Source: Pseudomaricurvus alkylphenolicus (lineage in GTDB: Bacteria > Pseudomonadota > Gammaproteobacteria > Pseudomonadales > Cellvibrionaceae). Taken from it: a stretch of DNA of 64,000 nucleotides. The translations under genes and the position numbers were made by a program. The notes beneath the pieces are model-generated. The model did no database searches and had not been told where the DNA came from. It was given only the letters and a program-made list of their open reading frames with translations. The DNA lies in contig NZ_JAAQPI010000024.1 of NCBI RefSeq assembly GCF_011683955.1, forward strand, positions 1 to 64,000, written 5' to 3'. Positions 8,389 through 16,978 of this stretch are shown here, in pieces (positions within the stretch are counted from its first letter, which is position 1; each line of letters begins with the position of its first letter).

Positions 8389-9456
8389 ATGCCCCAAGCC
8401 GTTATTATTTCCGCCGCCAAGACCGTCGACCAGACCGGTTGCCTGCAGCACTGCCTGGATCTGGAAGCCCGGATTCAACACGATGGCCATGACATTGACT
8501 ATCTGACCATCGAGCCCCTCAGCGGCGACTGGCACAGTCCAGAAGCCGAAGGCCACTTTCGCAGCGGTTGTGCGCCAATCGAAGCCTTGGCCAGGGCCCG
8601 GGAACTGATTCACGGCGGCAGTAGCGCTGTATTGATTCACGGCGAGGACAATATCAAAAGTGATTACCCTCGCCATGAGCGCTCGCAACGCATGGCGATC
8701 TACGGTGAGGACTATCCCTTGACCGAGGCCTATGACGATCTGGCGCGACGCTTTATTGTGCAGCACAGTATTGATGAAGCACAATTTCGGTCACTGGCCG
8801 CGCAACTGTTTGAAAATCACAAGCTCAGTTACCGCAATGTACTTAATGATGATTTCTGCCCGACACTGCTGCCCGGCGAAAAATGGTACCAACCGGTTAC
8901 CTCCCTGTTTCGAGGCGTGGACTGCGCTAATCCGGTAGTGGATTTTTCCGGTCGGCTACTGATCGTCGAGGCTTCACTGGCGGACACGCTGGGAGTTGAG
9001 CCACAAGAACGCATCGAAATCAGAGGGGTGGGTATTAATCGTCTGGAAGGTGACGGTCGTGATTATTTACATCAAATCGCCGACTACGACCATTTGCGGC
9101 TCGCCTATCTGGATTGCTGTAAGCAGGCCGGCATCGAATTCGCCGATGAATTTCGCCAGGGCAAAGGCTTGCTGGAAGCCTACACCTGCTACCCGGTAGT
9201 GCCCATGGCATTTTTGCTCGCCAGCGGCCTGGTGGATGTATTGGAACAGATCCCGGAATTTCTGCAACGCCATAGCATTACTGTCACCGGCGGTATGAAT
9301 CTGGCCAGGGCGCCCTGGAACAATCCCGCCCTCAACGCCCTGATCACGATGCACCATCGCCTCCTCGATGGCGAGGAGACCTACGGCATGATTCACGGCA
9401 ATGGCGGGCTGGGGTATCGTCAGGGAGTTGCTCTGCTGGCCAAAACGAAGGTCTAG
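8389..9456 (+). CDS. Thiolase-superfamily protein (atypical, SCP-x-like)
   Basis: 355 residues. The C-terminal third (VTGGMNLARAPWNN and YGMIHGNGGLGYRQG) matches the pattern of acetyl-CoA acetyltransferase/SCP-x-like thiolases. A cysteine at residue 61 (SGCAPIEALARARELI) sits where the acyl-accepting Cys of thiolases is found. The usual GHP histidine motif and the C-terminal CxGGG motif are not seen, and the N-terminal half is shorter than in canonical thiolases of about 390 residues. Acyl-CoA-related chemistry is likely, but the specific reaction is unknown. The stop overlaps that of the convergent hydrolase by 4 bp. No partner beta-oxidation gene is adjacent. Confidence 0.6.
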   Translation: MPQAVIISAAKTVDQTGCLQHCLDLEARIQHDGHDIDYLTIEPLSGDWHSPEAEGHFRSGCAPIEALARARELIHGGSSAVLIHGEDNIKSDYPRHERSQRMAIYGEDYPLTEAYDDLARRFIVQHSIDEAQFRSLAAQLFENHKLSYRNVLNDDFCPTLLPGEKWYQPVTSLFRGVDCANPVVDFSGRLLIVEASLADTLGVEPQERIEIRGVGINRLEGDGRDYLHQIADYDHLRLAYLDCCKQAGIEFADEFRQGKGLLEAYTCYPVVPMAFLLASGLVDVLEQIPEFLQRHSITVTGGMNLARAPWNNPALNALITMHHRLLDGEETYGMIHGNGGLGYRQGVALLAKTKV

Positions 9457-10361
9457 GCGTTGGCGGAGATAAATTCAACCACAACCTTGGCCAACGCCTC
9501 ACCCTGATCTTCCTGCAGGAAATGGCCGCCATTGACAATGGTGGTGTGGTTCTGTCCTTCGCAGCCGGGAATCATTTTCTGCATTATCTTGTCGCCACCG
9601 GCAGTAATCGGATCAGAATCACTAAAGGCTGTCAGGAATGGCTTGCTCCACTGGGAGAGTACTTTCCAGGCAGCACGATTGGCTTCACTGGCTGGATTGT
9701 CCGGAGACACAGGCACCAGCAGCGGAAACTGGCGGGCGCCTTCTTTATAAGACTCATCCGGATAGGGAGCATCGTAAGCTGCAATCACATCTGGTTTGAG
9801 CTCTGTAGTGGTTGCTCCATCGATAATACCACCGGTGGGAAACTCGGGGACCTCTTGGGAAAACTTTTGCCAATTCTTAAAGGCCTCACCCGGATCCTGG
9901 TCTCCGGTAGGAAGCATGGTATTGGCTGCTACCACTCTTGCAAAAGAGTCGGGGTTGTCCGCGACCAGCCGCAACCCAATCAGTCCACCCCAGTCCTGAC
10001 ACACCAGTGTCACGTCTTGCAGTTGCAGTTGATCGAGAACCGACTGCATCCAATCAACATGACGCTGGTAGGTGTAGTCGTTACGGTCAGCCGGTTTGTC
10101 TGAACGACCAAAACCAACAAGATCGGGCGCAATCACACGATGCCCGGCTGCCACCAGAACCGGAATCATTTTACGGTACAGATAACTCCACGAAGGTTCG
10201 CCATGCATCAGCAGCACCGGTGCTGCATCACGTGGCCCCTCATCCAGATAGTGGACTCTCAATTCACCGCCTTCAGTGTCGCTTACTTGAACGTAATTAG
10301 GCGCAAAGGGATATCCGGGAAGGTTGTCAAAGCGCTCTTCTGGGGTTCTCAATGCTTTCAT
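9453..10361 (-). CDS. Haloalkane dehalogenase-like alpha/beta hydrolase
   Basis: 302 residues, cytosolic, with the layout of subfamily I haloalkane dehalogenases. It has the oxyanion motif HGEPSWSYLYR (about 53-63), nucleophile D123 in VCQDWGG with W124 as first halide-stabilising residue, a cap-domain tryptophan W164 (FKNWQKF) that could be the second, an acid at D248 or D250 (FSDSDPIT) and the catalytic H280 (NGGHFLQED). These enzymes hydrolyse carbon-halogen bonds to alcohol plus halide, but activity must be shown; related epoxide or ester hydrolases look similar. The ATG at 10361 follows a good GAGAGAAG ribosome site and removes an unconvincing 34-residue upstream extension. The TetR gene upstream is co-directional and may control it. 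Confidence 0.8.
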   Translation of the reverse strand: MKALRTPEERFDNLPGYPFAPNYVQVSDTEGGELRVHYLDEGPRDAAPVLLMHGEPSWSYLYRKMIPVLVAAGHRVIAPDLVGFGRSDKPADRNDYTYQRHVDWMQSVLDQLQLQDVTLVCQDWGGLIGLRLVADNPDSFARVVAANTMLPTGDQDPGEAFKNWQKFSQEVPEFPTGGIIDGATTTELKPDVIAAYDAPYPDESYKEGARQFPLLVPVSPDNPASEANRAAWKVLSQWSKPFLTAFSDSDPITAGGDKIMQKMIPGCEGQNHTTIVNGGHFLQEDQGEALAKVVVEFISANA

Positions 10362-10481
10362 CGTTTTCTTCTCTCTGTCTGTGGTTTCTATCGAATTTCC
10401 TTTTAGTTTTGAAGCGATTACTCCAAAACCAATTCTAAAAAACGGCCGCCATTCATCTGACAAGCCGTTTTAAATCACTAT

Positions 10482-11090
10482 TCAGTGAAGCAGGCTACGA
10501 ACGTTGTCCATCGCCACATTCAGCCAGCGATTGTTTTCCGAGACCCTGGCCTGCACCAGCATGCCGTTTAGCAACAATCCTAGATGCTGCGCACGGGCCT
10601 TGGTGTCCACAGAAGCATCCAACAGACCCAGTTGTTGCGCCCTCGTCAATGCCTCTGAAAGGGATCGCTCTACCAGTCTCATACCGGAAACCACCACCTT
10701 ACGAATTGCCTTGTCACGCGGCCCCAGCTCGGTGGATATATTGATCAGCAGACAACCACTGCCAATTCGGCCTTCGGGGCCTTCAAAGCAGTCATAGTAG
10801 AACGCCTCGATTCCCGCCAGGGGATCGTCCTGGCCTTTGTTCTTACCAGAGAGATAAGGTCCTTGCAGATAAAAGGCCACACGCTGTCTCACCACTCGGT
10901 CAATATAGTGTTCAACCGAGGCCGCAAAGAGTCCGTCTTTGGAGCCGAAGCCATTGTAGAGACTGCTGGGCACAAGGCCGGTACTGGCTTCCAGGTGCTT
11001 CATACTGGTGGCGGTATAGCCCCGCTCCCAGAAGCAATTCATCGCTTGCTCCAGTACACGCTCCTGGTCGAATTTACGGGGTCGAGCCAA
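10482..11090 (-). CDS. TetR/AcrR-family transcriptional regulator
   Basis: 202 residues. The N-terminal helix-turn-helix region (VLEQAMNCFWERGYTATSMKHLEASTG then SSLYNGFGSKDGLF, about 12-55) is classic TetR. The C-terminal ligand domain contains GCLLINISTELG, a pattern seen in NemR/AcuR-like members. Translation probably starts at a TTG (11090), since MARPRKF is a common N-terminus and no ATG is available nearby. It lies 120 bp upstream of the dehalogenase-like gene on the same strand, the natural candidate target. The effector is unknown. Confidence 0.88.
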   Translation of the reverse strand: MARPRKFDQERVLEQAMNCFWERGYTATSMKHLEASTGLVPSSLYNGFGSKDGLFAASVEHYIDRVVRQRVAFYLQGPYLSGKNKGQDDPLAGIEAFYYDCFEGPEGRIGSGCLLINISTELGPRDKAIRKVVVSGMRLVERSLSEALTRAQQLGLLDASVDTKARAQHLGLLLNGMLVQARVSENNRWLNVAMDNVRSLLH

Positions 11091-11166
11091 GTTTATCGCT
11101 CACATTTTGTTTTGGAGCAATCACTATATAACTACCTGCGGGAAACCGTCAACAGCCAACATCAGA

Positions 11167-11388
11167 TCAACAGGACTTGACTGGGGTATAACTCAAAACG
11201 CAGGCCCGGCACACACAGCGCTTGCCCCGGGATTCGGGGGGAAGGTTTTCCAACATGGCCGGATCAATGGATTCATCCATGCACCAGCAATAAAAGTCGG
11301 CATCTCCGGCTGTGGGCGCCAGATTGCCGCATTCATTGTCACCCCCGCACAGAGGGCATGAGGAGGCTTTGGCTTTGGGCTCGTTCAT
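11167..11388 (-). CDS. Cysteine-rich CWC-type small protein, coupled to ccmG
   Basis: 73 residues with nine cysteines (11, 14, 20, 34, 36, 58, 60, 63 and 73), including CxxC, the CWC triplet at 34-36 and CVCRAC. This is the arrangement of the small cysteine-rich CWC family, which probably binds a metal; its function is not established. There is no signal peptide, so it is cytosolic. Its ATG overlaps the ccmG stop (TGATG), making it translationally coupled to the cytochrome c maturation operon. That position suggests a link to heme or thiol handling, but this is inference. Confidence 0.75.
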   Translation of the reverse strand: MNEPKAKASSCPLCGGDNECGNLAPTAGDADFYCWCMDESIDPAMLENLPPESRGKRCVCRACVLSYTPVKSC

Positions 11389-11918
11389 CAGCTTTGTTCC
11401 AGGGCCCGAACGATGGGTTCCAGGGTTTGAGCCCAGACCTCTTCGGTCACCACACCCACATGCTTGTAGCGAATCACGCCCTGTTTATCCAACACATAGG
11501 TTTCCGGTGCACCAAATACACCAAGATCGATGCCCAGACGGCCGTCGGCATCCACAACACTGAGTACGTAGGGATTCTCCAGATCCTTGAGCCATTTGAC
11601 CGCGGCCGGTACATCGTCCTTGTAATTAACTCCGTAGATTTTGACTCCCTGGCGCGCCAGATCGATCAATACCGGGTGTTCCACGCGGCAGGACACGCAC
11701 CAAGTGGCCCAGACATTAAGCAGTGCCACCTCGCCCTTGAGATCATCCTGAGTCACTTTACGATCCGGCTGGTGCACAGTGCCCAAACTGAACTGAGGCA
11801 AGGGTTTGTCGATCAGTGCCGAGGGCATGGCGGTGGGGTCCAGGCTCAGGCCGCGCCAGAAAAACACCGCCAGAACCAGAAAGATAATTAAAGGTATAAA
11901 CAGTTTGATACGGGACAT
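11388..11918 (-). CDS. ccmG: CcmG/DsbE, thiol:disulfide interchange protein
   Basis: 176 residues, tethered to the inner membrane by an N-terminal helix (about 4-21) with the thioredoxin fold in the periplasm. The redox motif is WCVSC (C74, C77) and the family acidic/GVNYKDD region follows (about 95-102). CcmG keeps apocytochrome CxxCH cysteines reduced for heme attachment, receiving electrons from the CcdA/DsbD route. It lies 31 bp after ccmF and overlaps the CWC gene. Confidence 0.93.
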   Translation of the reverse strand: MSRIKLFIPLIIFLVLAVFFWRGLSLDPTAMPSALIDKPLPQFSLGTVHQPDRKVTQDDLKGEVALLNVWATWCVSCRVEHPVLIDLARQGVKIYGVNYKDDVPAAVKWLKDLENPYVLSVVDADGRLGIDLGVFGAPETYVLDKQGVIRYKHVGVVTEEVWAQTLEPIVRALEQS

Positions 11919-11949
11919 AATATTGTTGAATTCCTGATCGGTTACCGGC

Positions 11950-13923
11950 TCAGCCCGCTTCGGCGGCCACTGCAGCGGTATTTTCTCGGGTCACCCGCTG
12001 GCGACGGTAACGCTTGTCCAAAATAGCCAGGAAACCACCCACTGCCATAAGGATAGCGCCCAGCCATATCCAGCGAACAAACGGCTTGTAGTGCACCCGT
12101 ACCGCCCAGGCACCTTCACCCACCGGTTCTCCCAGTGCCACGTAGAGGTCGCGCCAAAAGCCAGGGTTGATACCCACCTCGGTCATCAGGTTACCCCCGG
12201 ACAGGTAACGGCGTTTTTCCGGTGTGAGTGTGTCGTACAGCTTGCCATTGCGGTAAACCTCAATGACGCCCTTGTCGGACACATAGTTGGGCCCACGGTA
12301 CTTTTCGGCACCGCGAAAGTGATATTCGTAGCCGCCCTGCTCGATCCGCTGTCCCGGTTCCATACGCAGATCCCGGTGGTCACTGTAGATCGTATTAAGA
12401 GCAGCACCCATGATTGTGAACGCCACACCAACGTGTGCAACCAGCATGCCCTTGTAGCTCAATGGCAGTTTACCCCAGCCTTTCAGCAGACCGTGGTTGC
12501 GCACCCGATACAGAAGATCGGCCAGCATTGACAGCACCACCCAACTGCCTACGGCGGTGGCGATGGCGGCCGTGAACTGATAATCACCACCCATCAAAAC
12601 AGGCATCAGTGCACCCAGCAACAGACTGGCCACGACAGCGGGAGACAGCCAGCGTTTGAGAACATTGAGGTTACCCTGCTTCCAGTTCATCAGCGCACCA
12701 ACACCCATCAACAGCGCCAGTAATGCCATCAGCGGCACAAAGAAGAAGTTAAAGTACGGAGGCCCCACGGAGATCTTGCCCCAGTCCAGGGCGTCGGCAA
12801 TCAGCGGGTAAAGTGTCCCGAGCAAGATCGTGCCGGTAGCAACCACCAATACCAGGTTATTGCCTAAAAGAAATGTCTCGCGGGAGAGCCAGCCAAAACT
12901 GGCCGAGGCTTTGACGGTTGGGGCCCGCAGGGCATAGAGCGTCAGCGAACCACCCACCACCAGAGCCAGGAAGGCGAGAATAAAAACACCGCGCTCGGGG
13001 TCGGCAGCAAATGCGTGCACGGATGTCAGCACCCCCGAGCGCACCAGGAAGGTTCCGAGCAAACTCAGGGAAAAGGCAAAGATGGCCAATAGCAACGTCC
13101 AACTTTTAAAGACACCACGCTTTTCGGTCACCGCCAGAGAGTGCACCAGCGCGGTTCCTACCAGCCACGGCATAAAGGAAGCGTTTTCCACCGGATCCCA
13201 GAACCACCAGCCGCCCCAGCCCAACTCGTAGTAGGCCCACCAGCTGCCCAGCGCGATACCCAGGGTCAAAAAGCCCCAGGCCACTGTTGTCCAGGGACGG
13301 GACCAGCGCGCCCAGGCACTGTCCAGGCGGCCGGACAGCAATGCGGCAATGGCGAAGGCGAATACCACCGAAAAGCCCACATAGCCCATATACAGCATGG
13401 GCGGATGAATGATCAGTCCCGGGTCCTGCAACAGAGGGTTGAGGTCACCGCCCTCCGCAGGCGGATTGGGCAGGTAGCGATCAAAAGGATTGGATGTCAG
13501 CAGCACAAAGCTGTAGAAACCCACAGAGATCATCCCCATAACGGCCAGTACCCGCGCCACCATATCCAGGGGCATGTCGCGACTGAACAGCGCCACCGCC
13601 AGGGTCCAGCCCGCCAAAATCAACACCCATAACAGTAGCGAACCCTCGTGGCCACCCCACACAGCGCTGATTTTGTACTGTATGGGCAGCAACGTATTCG
13701 ACTGTTTGGACACATAAACCACCGAAAAGTCATCCACCAGGAAGGCGTAGGTCAGGCAGGCGAAAGCCACCGCCACAAACACAAACACCCCCACCGACAG
13801 ACTGCGCCCCGTGGCCATCAGCAGCGTGTTGCCGGTCTGCGCACCATACAGGGGCAGCAGCGACAGGCACACCGACAACATCATCGCCAGTATCAGGGCG
13901 AAGTGACCAAACTCAGGCACCAT
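11950..13923 (-). CDS. ccmF: CcmF, cytochrome c heme lyase subunit
   Basis: 657 residues, the usual length, with many transmembrane helices across the whole protein. The periplasmic tryptophan-rich (WWD) signature that presents heme is clear at about 235-255 (WWAYYELGWGGWWFWDPVENA). CcmF receives heme from holo-CcmE and ligates it to apocytochrome together with CcmH/CcmI. The start overlaps the ccmE end by 11 bp, so the genes are coupled. The CcmH and CcmI partners are not encoded in this window. Confidence 0.96.
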   Translation of the reverse strand: MVPEFGHFALILAMMLSVCLSLLPLYGAQTGNTLLMATGRSLSVGVFVFVAVAFACLTYAFLVDDFSVVYVSKQSNTLLPIQYKISAVWGGHEGSLLLWVLILAGWTLAVALFSRDMPLDMVARVLAVMGMISVGFYSFVLLTSNPFDRYLPNPPAEGGDLNPLLQDPGLIIHPPMLYMGYVGFSVVFAFAIAALLSGRLDSAWARWSRPWTTVAWGFLTLGIALGSWWAYYELGWGGWWFWDPVENASFMPWLVGTALVHSLAVTEKRGVFKSWTLLLAIFAFSLSLLGTFLVRSGVLTSVHAFAADPERGVFILAFLALVVGGSLTLYALRAPTVKASASFGWLSRETFLLGNNLVLVVATGTILLGTLYPLIADALDWGKISVGPPYFNFFFVPLMALLALLMGVGALMNWKQGNLNVLKRWLSPAVVASLLLGALMPVLMGGDYQFTAAIATAVGSWVVLSMLADLLYRVRNHGLLKGWGKLPLSYKGMLVAHVGVAFTIMGAALNTIYSDHRDLRMEPGQRIEQGGYEYHFRGAEKYRGPNYVSDKGVIEVYRNGKLYDTLTPEKRRYLSGGNLMTEVGINPGFWRDLYVALGEPVGEGAWAVRVHYKPFVRWIWLGAILMAVGGFLAILDKRYRRQRVTRENTAAVAAEAG

Positions 13924-14377
13924 AGCTCATGCCCTCGCAAGTGTTCTGGTGCTCGTCGGTACCCTGCATGGATTCCGCCACTTCCGGGGGCGTATAGTTT
14001 TCATCGTGCTTGGCCAGCACTTCGGTGGCCATAAACACGCCGTCGCCATTCAGGCGGCCATTGACTACCACGGCCTCGCCCTCGGCAAACAGGTCAGGCA
14101 GGATTCCGGTAAAGTGCACTTCCACATTGGCCGCACCATCGGTGATCAGAAAACTCACGTCGAGACTGTCTGAAGCGCGCTTGACCTGCCCCGGCAGCAC
14201 GCAGCCACCGGCACGAATACGTTTATCCACCGGAGCTTCGCCGGAAACAATCTTGGCTGGCGGATAAAACAGATTGATGTTTTCGCGCAGGGCATACGCC
14301 ATCAATCCCACGGCAACACTGGCAAATACGACAATAAAAATCACCATAATGAGGCGCTGTTTACGAACAGGGTGCAT
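13913..14377 (-). CDS. ccmE: CcmE, periplasmic heme chaperone
   Basis: 154 residues with one N-terminal membrane anchor (about 8-30) and a periplasmic OB-fold. The heme-binding His (H124) lies in the expected LAKHDENY motif together with Y128. CcmE takes heme covalently from the CcmABCD complex and passes it to CcmF. One small difference from the common RAGGMV motif is a cysteine at residue 59 (RAGGCV), which may be incidental. Confidence 0.95.
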   Translation of the reverse strand: MHPVRKQRLIMVIFIVVFASVAVGLMAYALRENINLFYPPAKIVSGEAPVDKRIRAGGCVLPGQVKRASDSLDVSFLITDGAANVEVHFTGILPDLFAEGEAVVVNGRLNGDGVFMATEVLAKHDENYTPPEVAESMQGTDEHQNTCEGMSYGA

Positions 14378-14391
14378 GTATTTAGCTCTCT

Positions 14392-14613
14392 TTAACTCTC
14401 TTGATTTTCGACAGTATTCTGACCCGCACGTTCATGGGCTGCGATACGTTGCTGGCGCTTTAACTGTTCAAACAATAGCTTGCGGCGCCTCAGTGGCGAT
14501 ATCACCAGATACAACAGCGCCACCAGAGTGATGCCGTAACAGGCCCAAACGTAGGGACCATGACCTGACATGGCCATCAACTCGGTCAGGCTTTCAAACT
14601 GAAACTTCATCAT
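14392..14613 (-). CDS. ccmD: CcmD, small heme exporter subunit
   Basis: About 73 residues with a single transmembrane helix (YVWACYGITLVALLYLVISPL) followed by a positively charged tail (RRRKLLFEQLKRQQR), the standard CcmD pattern. CcmD is needed to release holo-CcmE from the CcmABC complex. The start overlaps the ccmC stop; GTG at 14616, ATG at 14613 and ATG at 14610 are all possible. Confidence 0.88.
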   Translation of the reverse strand: MMKFQFESLTELMAMSGHGPYVWACYGITLVALLYLVISPLRRRKLLFEQLKRQQRIAAHERAGQNTVENQES

Positions 14614-15371
14614 CACACCTTACCCCCAGCGGCTTTGGCCGCCGCCAGCTCATTCACCCAACGGGTTTTCTTCTCTCGCTCTAACACTTCCGTGCGGGTG
14701 CTGATCAACAGGACCAAGGCATAAAAACAATAAAAACCAATAACCATGGTCAACAGCGGATAGAGCATGGAGGGATGAATGGTGGACTCAGAGGTGAACT
14801 TGATGGTGGCCGGCTGATGCAGGGTGTACCACCAATCTACCGACTTGTAGATGATGGGAATATTGACGGTTCCGACCAATGCCAGAATCGCACTGGCCTT
14901 GTTAGCGGTGTCCTGATGCTGATACGCCTGCTGCAACGCAATCACTCCGAGGTACAAGAACAGCAGCACCAACATGGAAGTGATCCGCGCATCCCAGACC
15001 CACCAGGTGCCCCAGGTGGGCTTGCCCCAGATGGCGCCGGTCACCAGTGAGATAAATGTGAACACGGCACCGATAGGTGCGGCGCATTTCATCACCATAT
15101 CGGCGAGTTTCATCTTCCAGATCAGGCCAATAGCACCACTGATCGCCATGATGTAGTAACCCGCCAGGGACAGAAATGCTGCCGGCACGTGAATATAGAT
15201 GATGCGATAGCTGTTGCCCTGCTTCATATCCGCCGGCGCAAATGCCAGGCCCCAAATCGCCCCCACCGCCAGTAGCGCGAAGCTGACGACCGCCAGCCAG
15301 GGAATCCAGGCATCGGTTTTTTCATAAAACCAACGCGGTGATCCTAATCGATGAAACCACTGCCAACCCAC
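14613..15371 (-). CDS. ccmC: CcmC, heme delivery membrane protein
   Basis: About 252 residues with six transmembrane helices. The periplasmic tryptophan-rich (WWD) motif is present (GKPTWGTWWVWDARITS), as is the flanking heme-ligand histidine region (IYIHVPAAF). CcmC loads heme onto CcmE. The GTG at 15371 is preferred since an AGGAG lies five bases upstream; a GTG at 15377 overlaps that ribosome site. It lies 18 bp after ccmB. Confidence 0.94.
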   Translation of the reverse strand: MGWQWFHRLGSPRWFYEKTDAWIPWLAVVSFALLAVGAIWGLAFAPADMKQGNSYRIIYIHVPAAFLSLAGYYIMAISGAIGLIWKMKLADMVMKCAAPIGAVFTFISLVTGAIWGKPTWGTWWVWDARITSMLVLLFLYLGVIALQQAYQHQDTANKASAILALVGTVNIPIIYKSVDWWYTLHQPATIKFTSESTIHPSMLYPLLTMVIGFYCFYALVLLISTRTEVLEREKKTRWVNELAAAKAAGGKV

Positions 15372-15389
15372 AAACACTCCTAAATTTAT

Positions 15390-16121
15390 CTAGCCGTTAA
15401 TGCTGATGCGTAAAGCGCCCGCTGCCGCCAGAGGCGCGAGCACAATGGCTAATGCCAAAAACGCGCCAAGAACCGCCATAGTGCCCAAATAGGGAAAACC
15501 CTCGATCGCGCTGCGAACGCCGCTGGCGCCGAAAATCAACACCGGCACATACAGCGGCATGATAATCAGCGATAACAGCAGGCCACCTTTACGAAGCGCC
15601 ACCGTTAATGCCGCGCCAATTGCCCCAATCAGACTTAGGGTTGCCGTACCAATCAACAACGACAGGATCAAGGGCCAGTAACCTGCGGAGGGCAGCGACA
15701 GCATCACACCCAATACCGGCGCCATCAACGTCAGCGGTACCCCGGTTATGAGCCAGTGCACAAATACCTTGGCCAATACCTGAAAATACAACGGCTGTGG
15801 CGACATCAGCAGCTGTTCCAGCGCACCGTCCTCAAAATCGCTGCGAAACAGGCTGTCGAGAGACAACAGGGTCGCCAGCAGTGCCACCACCCAGATCATA
15901 CCCGGGGCCAGAGCTGAGAGAACGGCCGCCTCGGGACTGATGCCCAGAGGCACCATGGTAATCACCATCAGGAAGAACATCAGCGGATTGGCCAGTTCCC
16001 CCCGGTGACGCACGGCGATTAACAGATCGCGACGCAGGGTCGCCATAAATCCTGCGCCTATGCTCGGGACATTGTCGGTAACGCCTCCTGCGGACCCCAT
16101 TGGAATTTCGCCCCGGGTCAT
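15390..16121 (-). CDS. ccmB: CcmB, membrane subunit of the CcmAB ABC transporter
   Basis: 243 residues with six predicted membrane helices, the CcmB family pattern (LLIAVRHRGELANPLMFFLMV, FEDGALEQLLMSPQPL). It forms the membrane part of the CcmAB ABC transporter that, with CcmCD, drives release of holo-CcmE. The family is usually about 220 residues. The start at 16121 was kept because GGAGGG lies just upstream and it overlaps the ccmA stop by 4 bp (ATGA). An ATG at 16046 would give a family-length protein. Confidence 0.93.
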   Translation of the reverse strand: MTRGEIPMGSAGGVTDNVPSIGAGFMATLRRDLLIAVRHRGELANPLMFFLMVITMVPLGISPEAAVLSALAPGMIWVVALLATLLSLDSLFRSDFEDGALEQLLMSPQPLYFQVLAKVFVHWLITGVPLTLMAPVLGVMLSLPSAGYWPLILSLLIGTATLSLIGAIGAALTVALRKGGLLLSLIIMPLYVPVLIFGASGVRSAIEGFPYLGTMAVLGAFLALAIVLAPLAAAGALRISING

Positions 16122-16789
16122 GAGCCCTCCATATGGTATTGTACCGCTGCACCGGTATTGATGGGGGCAAAATCACGCAGATTTATCCGTCTCACACCCT
16201 CGCTCATCATGTCCTGGTGGGTCGTTAAAATCACACAGCCGCCGCCACTGGCATGCTCCGCCATTAACCGCTCCAGATTGGCTACTCCCTGCTTGTCGAT
16301 CGCGGTAAAGGGCTCGTCCAGTACCCACACCCGCGCCGGGGTCAGGAACAGACGCGCCAAAGCCACCCGTCGCAGCTGACCGGCGGACAAGTGATAACAG
16401 GGCACATCCTCAAATCCGAACAAGCCGACCTGCTCAAGCGCCTCTTCCACACTGCAACGCTGATGCCCCTGAAACATGCCACAGAACCAACCCAGGTTTT
16501 CCCTGGGTGTCAGAGCTTTTTTTACACCGGGCAGATGGCCCACATACAACAGTTGGTTGAGGTAATCCAATCGGACTCGGTCTATCGGCTCTCCCTGCCA
16601 AAGGATATTACCGCTGTAATCCGTGGACGTGGTGGTCAGTAGCCGCAGCAGAGTTGTCTTGCCACAGCCGTTAGGCCCCTCAATCTGAACCAGATCGCCG
16701 GCGTCAATAGACAGATTGAGCGCCTCGAACAGTACTCGTTCGTCCCGCTCACAGCTAAGGTCCGTCAGTTTGATCAGGGGTTGTGTCAT
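16118..16789 (-). CDS. ccmA: CcmA, ATPase of the CcmAB transporter
   Basis: 223 residues from the ATG at 16789, which has a GGGAAG ribosome site. It shows a complete ABC ATPase: Walker A GPNGCGKTT, signature LSAGQLRRVALARL, Walker B VWVLDEPFTAID and H-loop TTHQD. It powers holo-CcmE release in System I cytochrome c maturation. It is the first gene of the minus-strand ccm operon and is divergent from the FliK-like gene. Confidence 0.95.
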   Translation of the reverse strand: MTQPLIKLTDLSCERDERVLFEALNLSIDAGDLVQIEGPNGCGKTTLLRLLTTTSTDYSGNILWQGEPIDRVRLDYLNQLLYVGHLPGVKKALTPRENLGWFCGMFQGHQRCSVEEALEQVGLFGFEDVPCYHLSAGQLRRVALARLFLTPARVWVLDEPFTAIDKQGVANLERLMAEHASGGGCVILTTHQDMMSEGVRRINLRDFAPINTGAAVQYHMEGS

Positions 16790-16978
16790 GCTCTTCCCAT
16801 AGCCGGCAGGCAAGTTTCAGCCATTGCTGCCGCTATAATGGATAAAGGTATCGTCGGCAACGACCTTAATCAGGTGGCTGCCGGCGGGCAAATTCAAGCT
16901 AAATCAAGGCCTTAGTCATCTCGCCGATTAGCAGAAGCGGATATTACTGGCAAAAGCAACAAATTTCATTGGTATTTT

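Noticed and set aside
11358-11891. 177-codon frame opposite ccmG
   Set aside because: Antisense shadow of ccmG, no ribosome site or motif.
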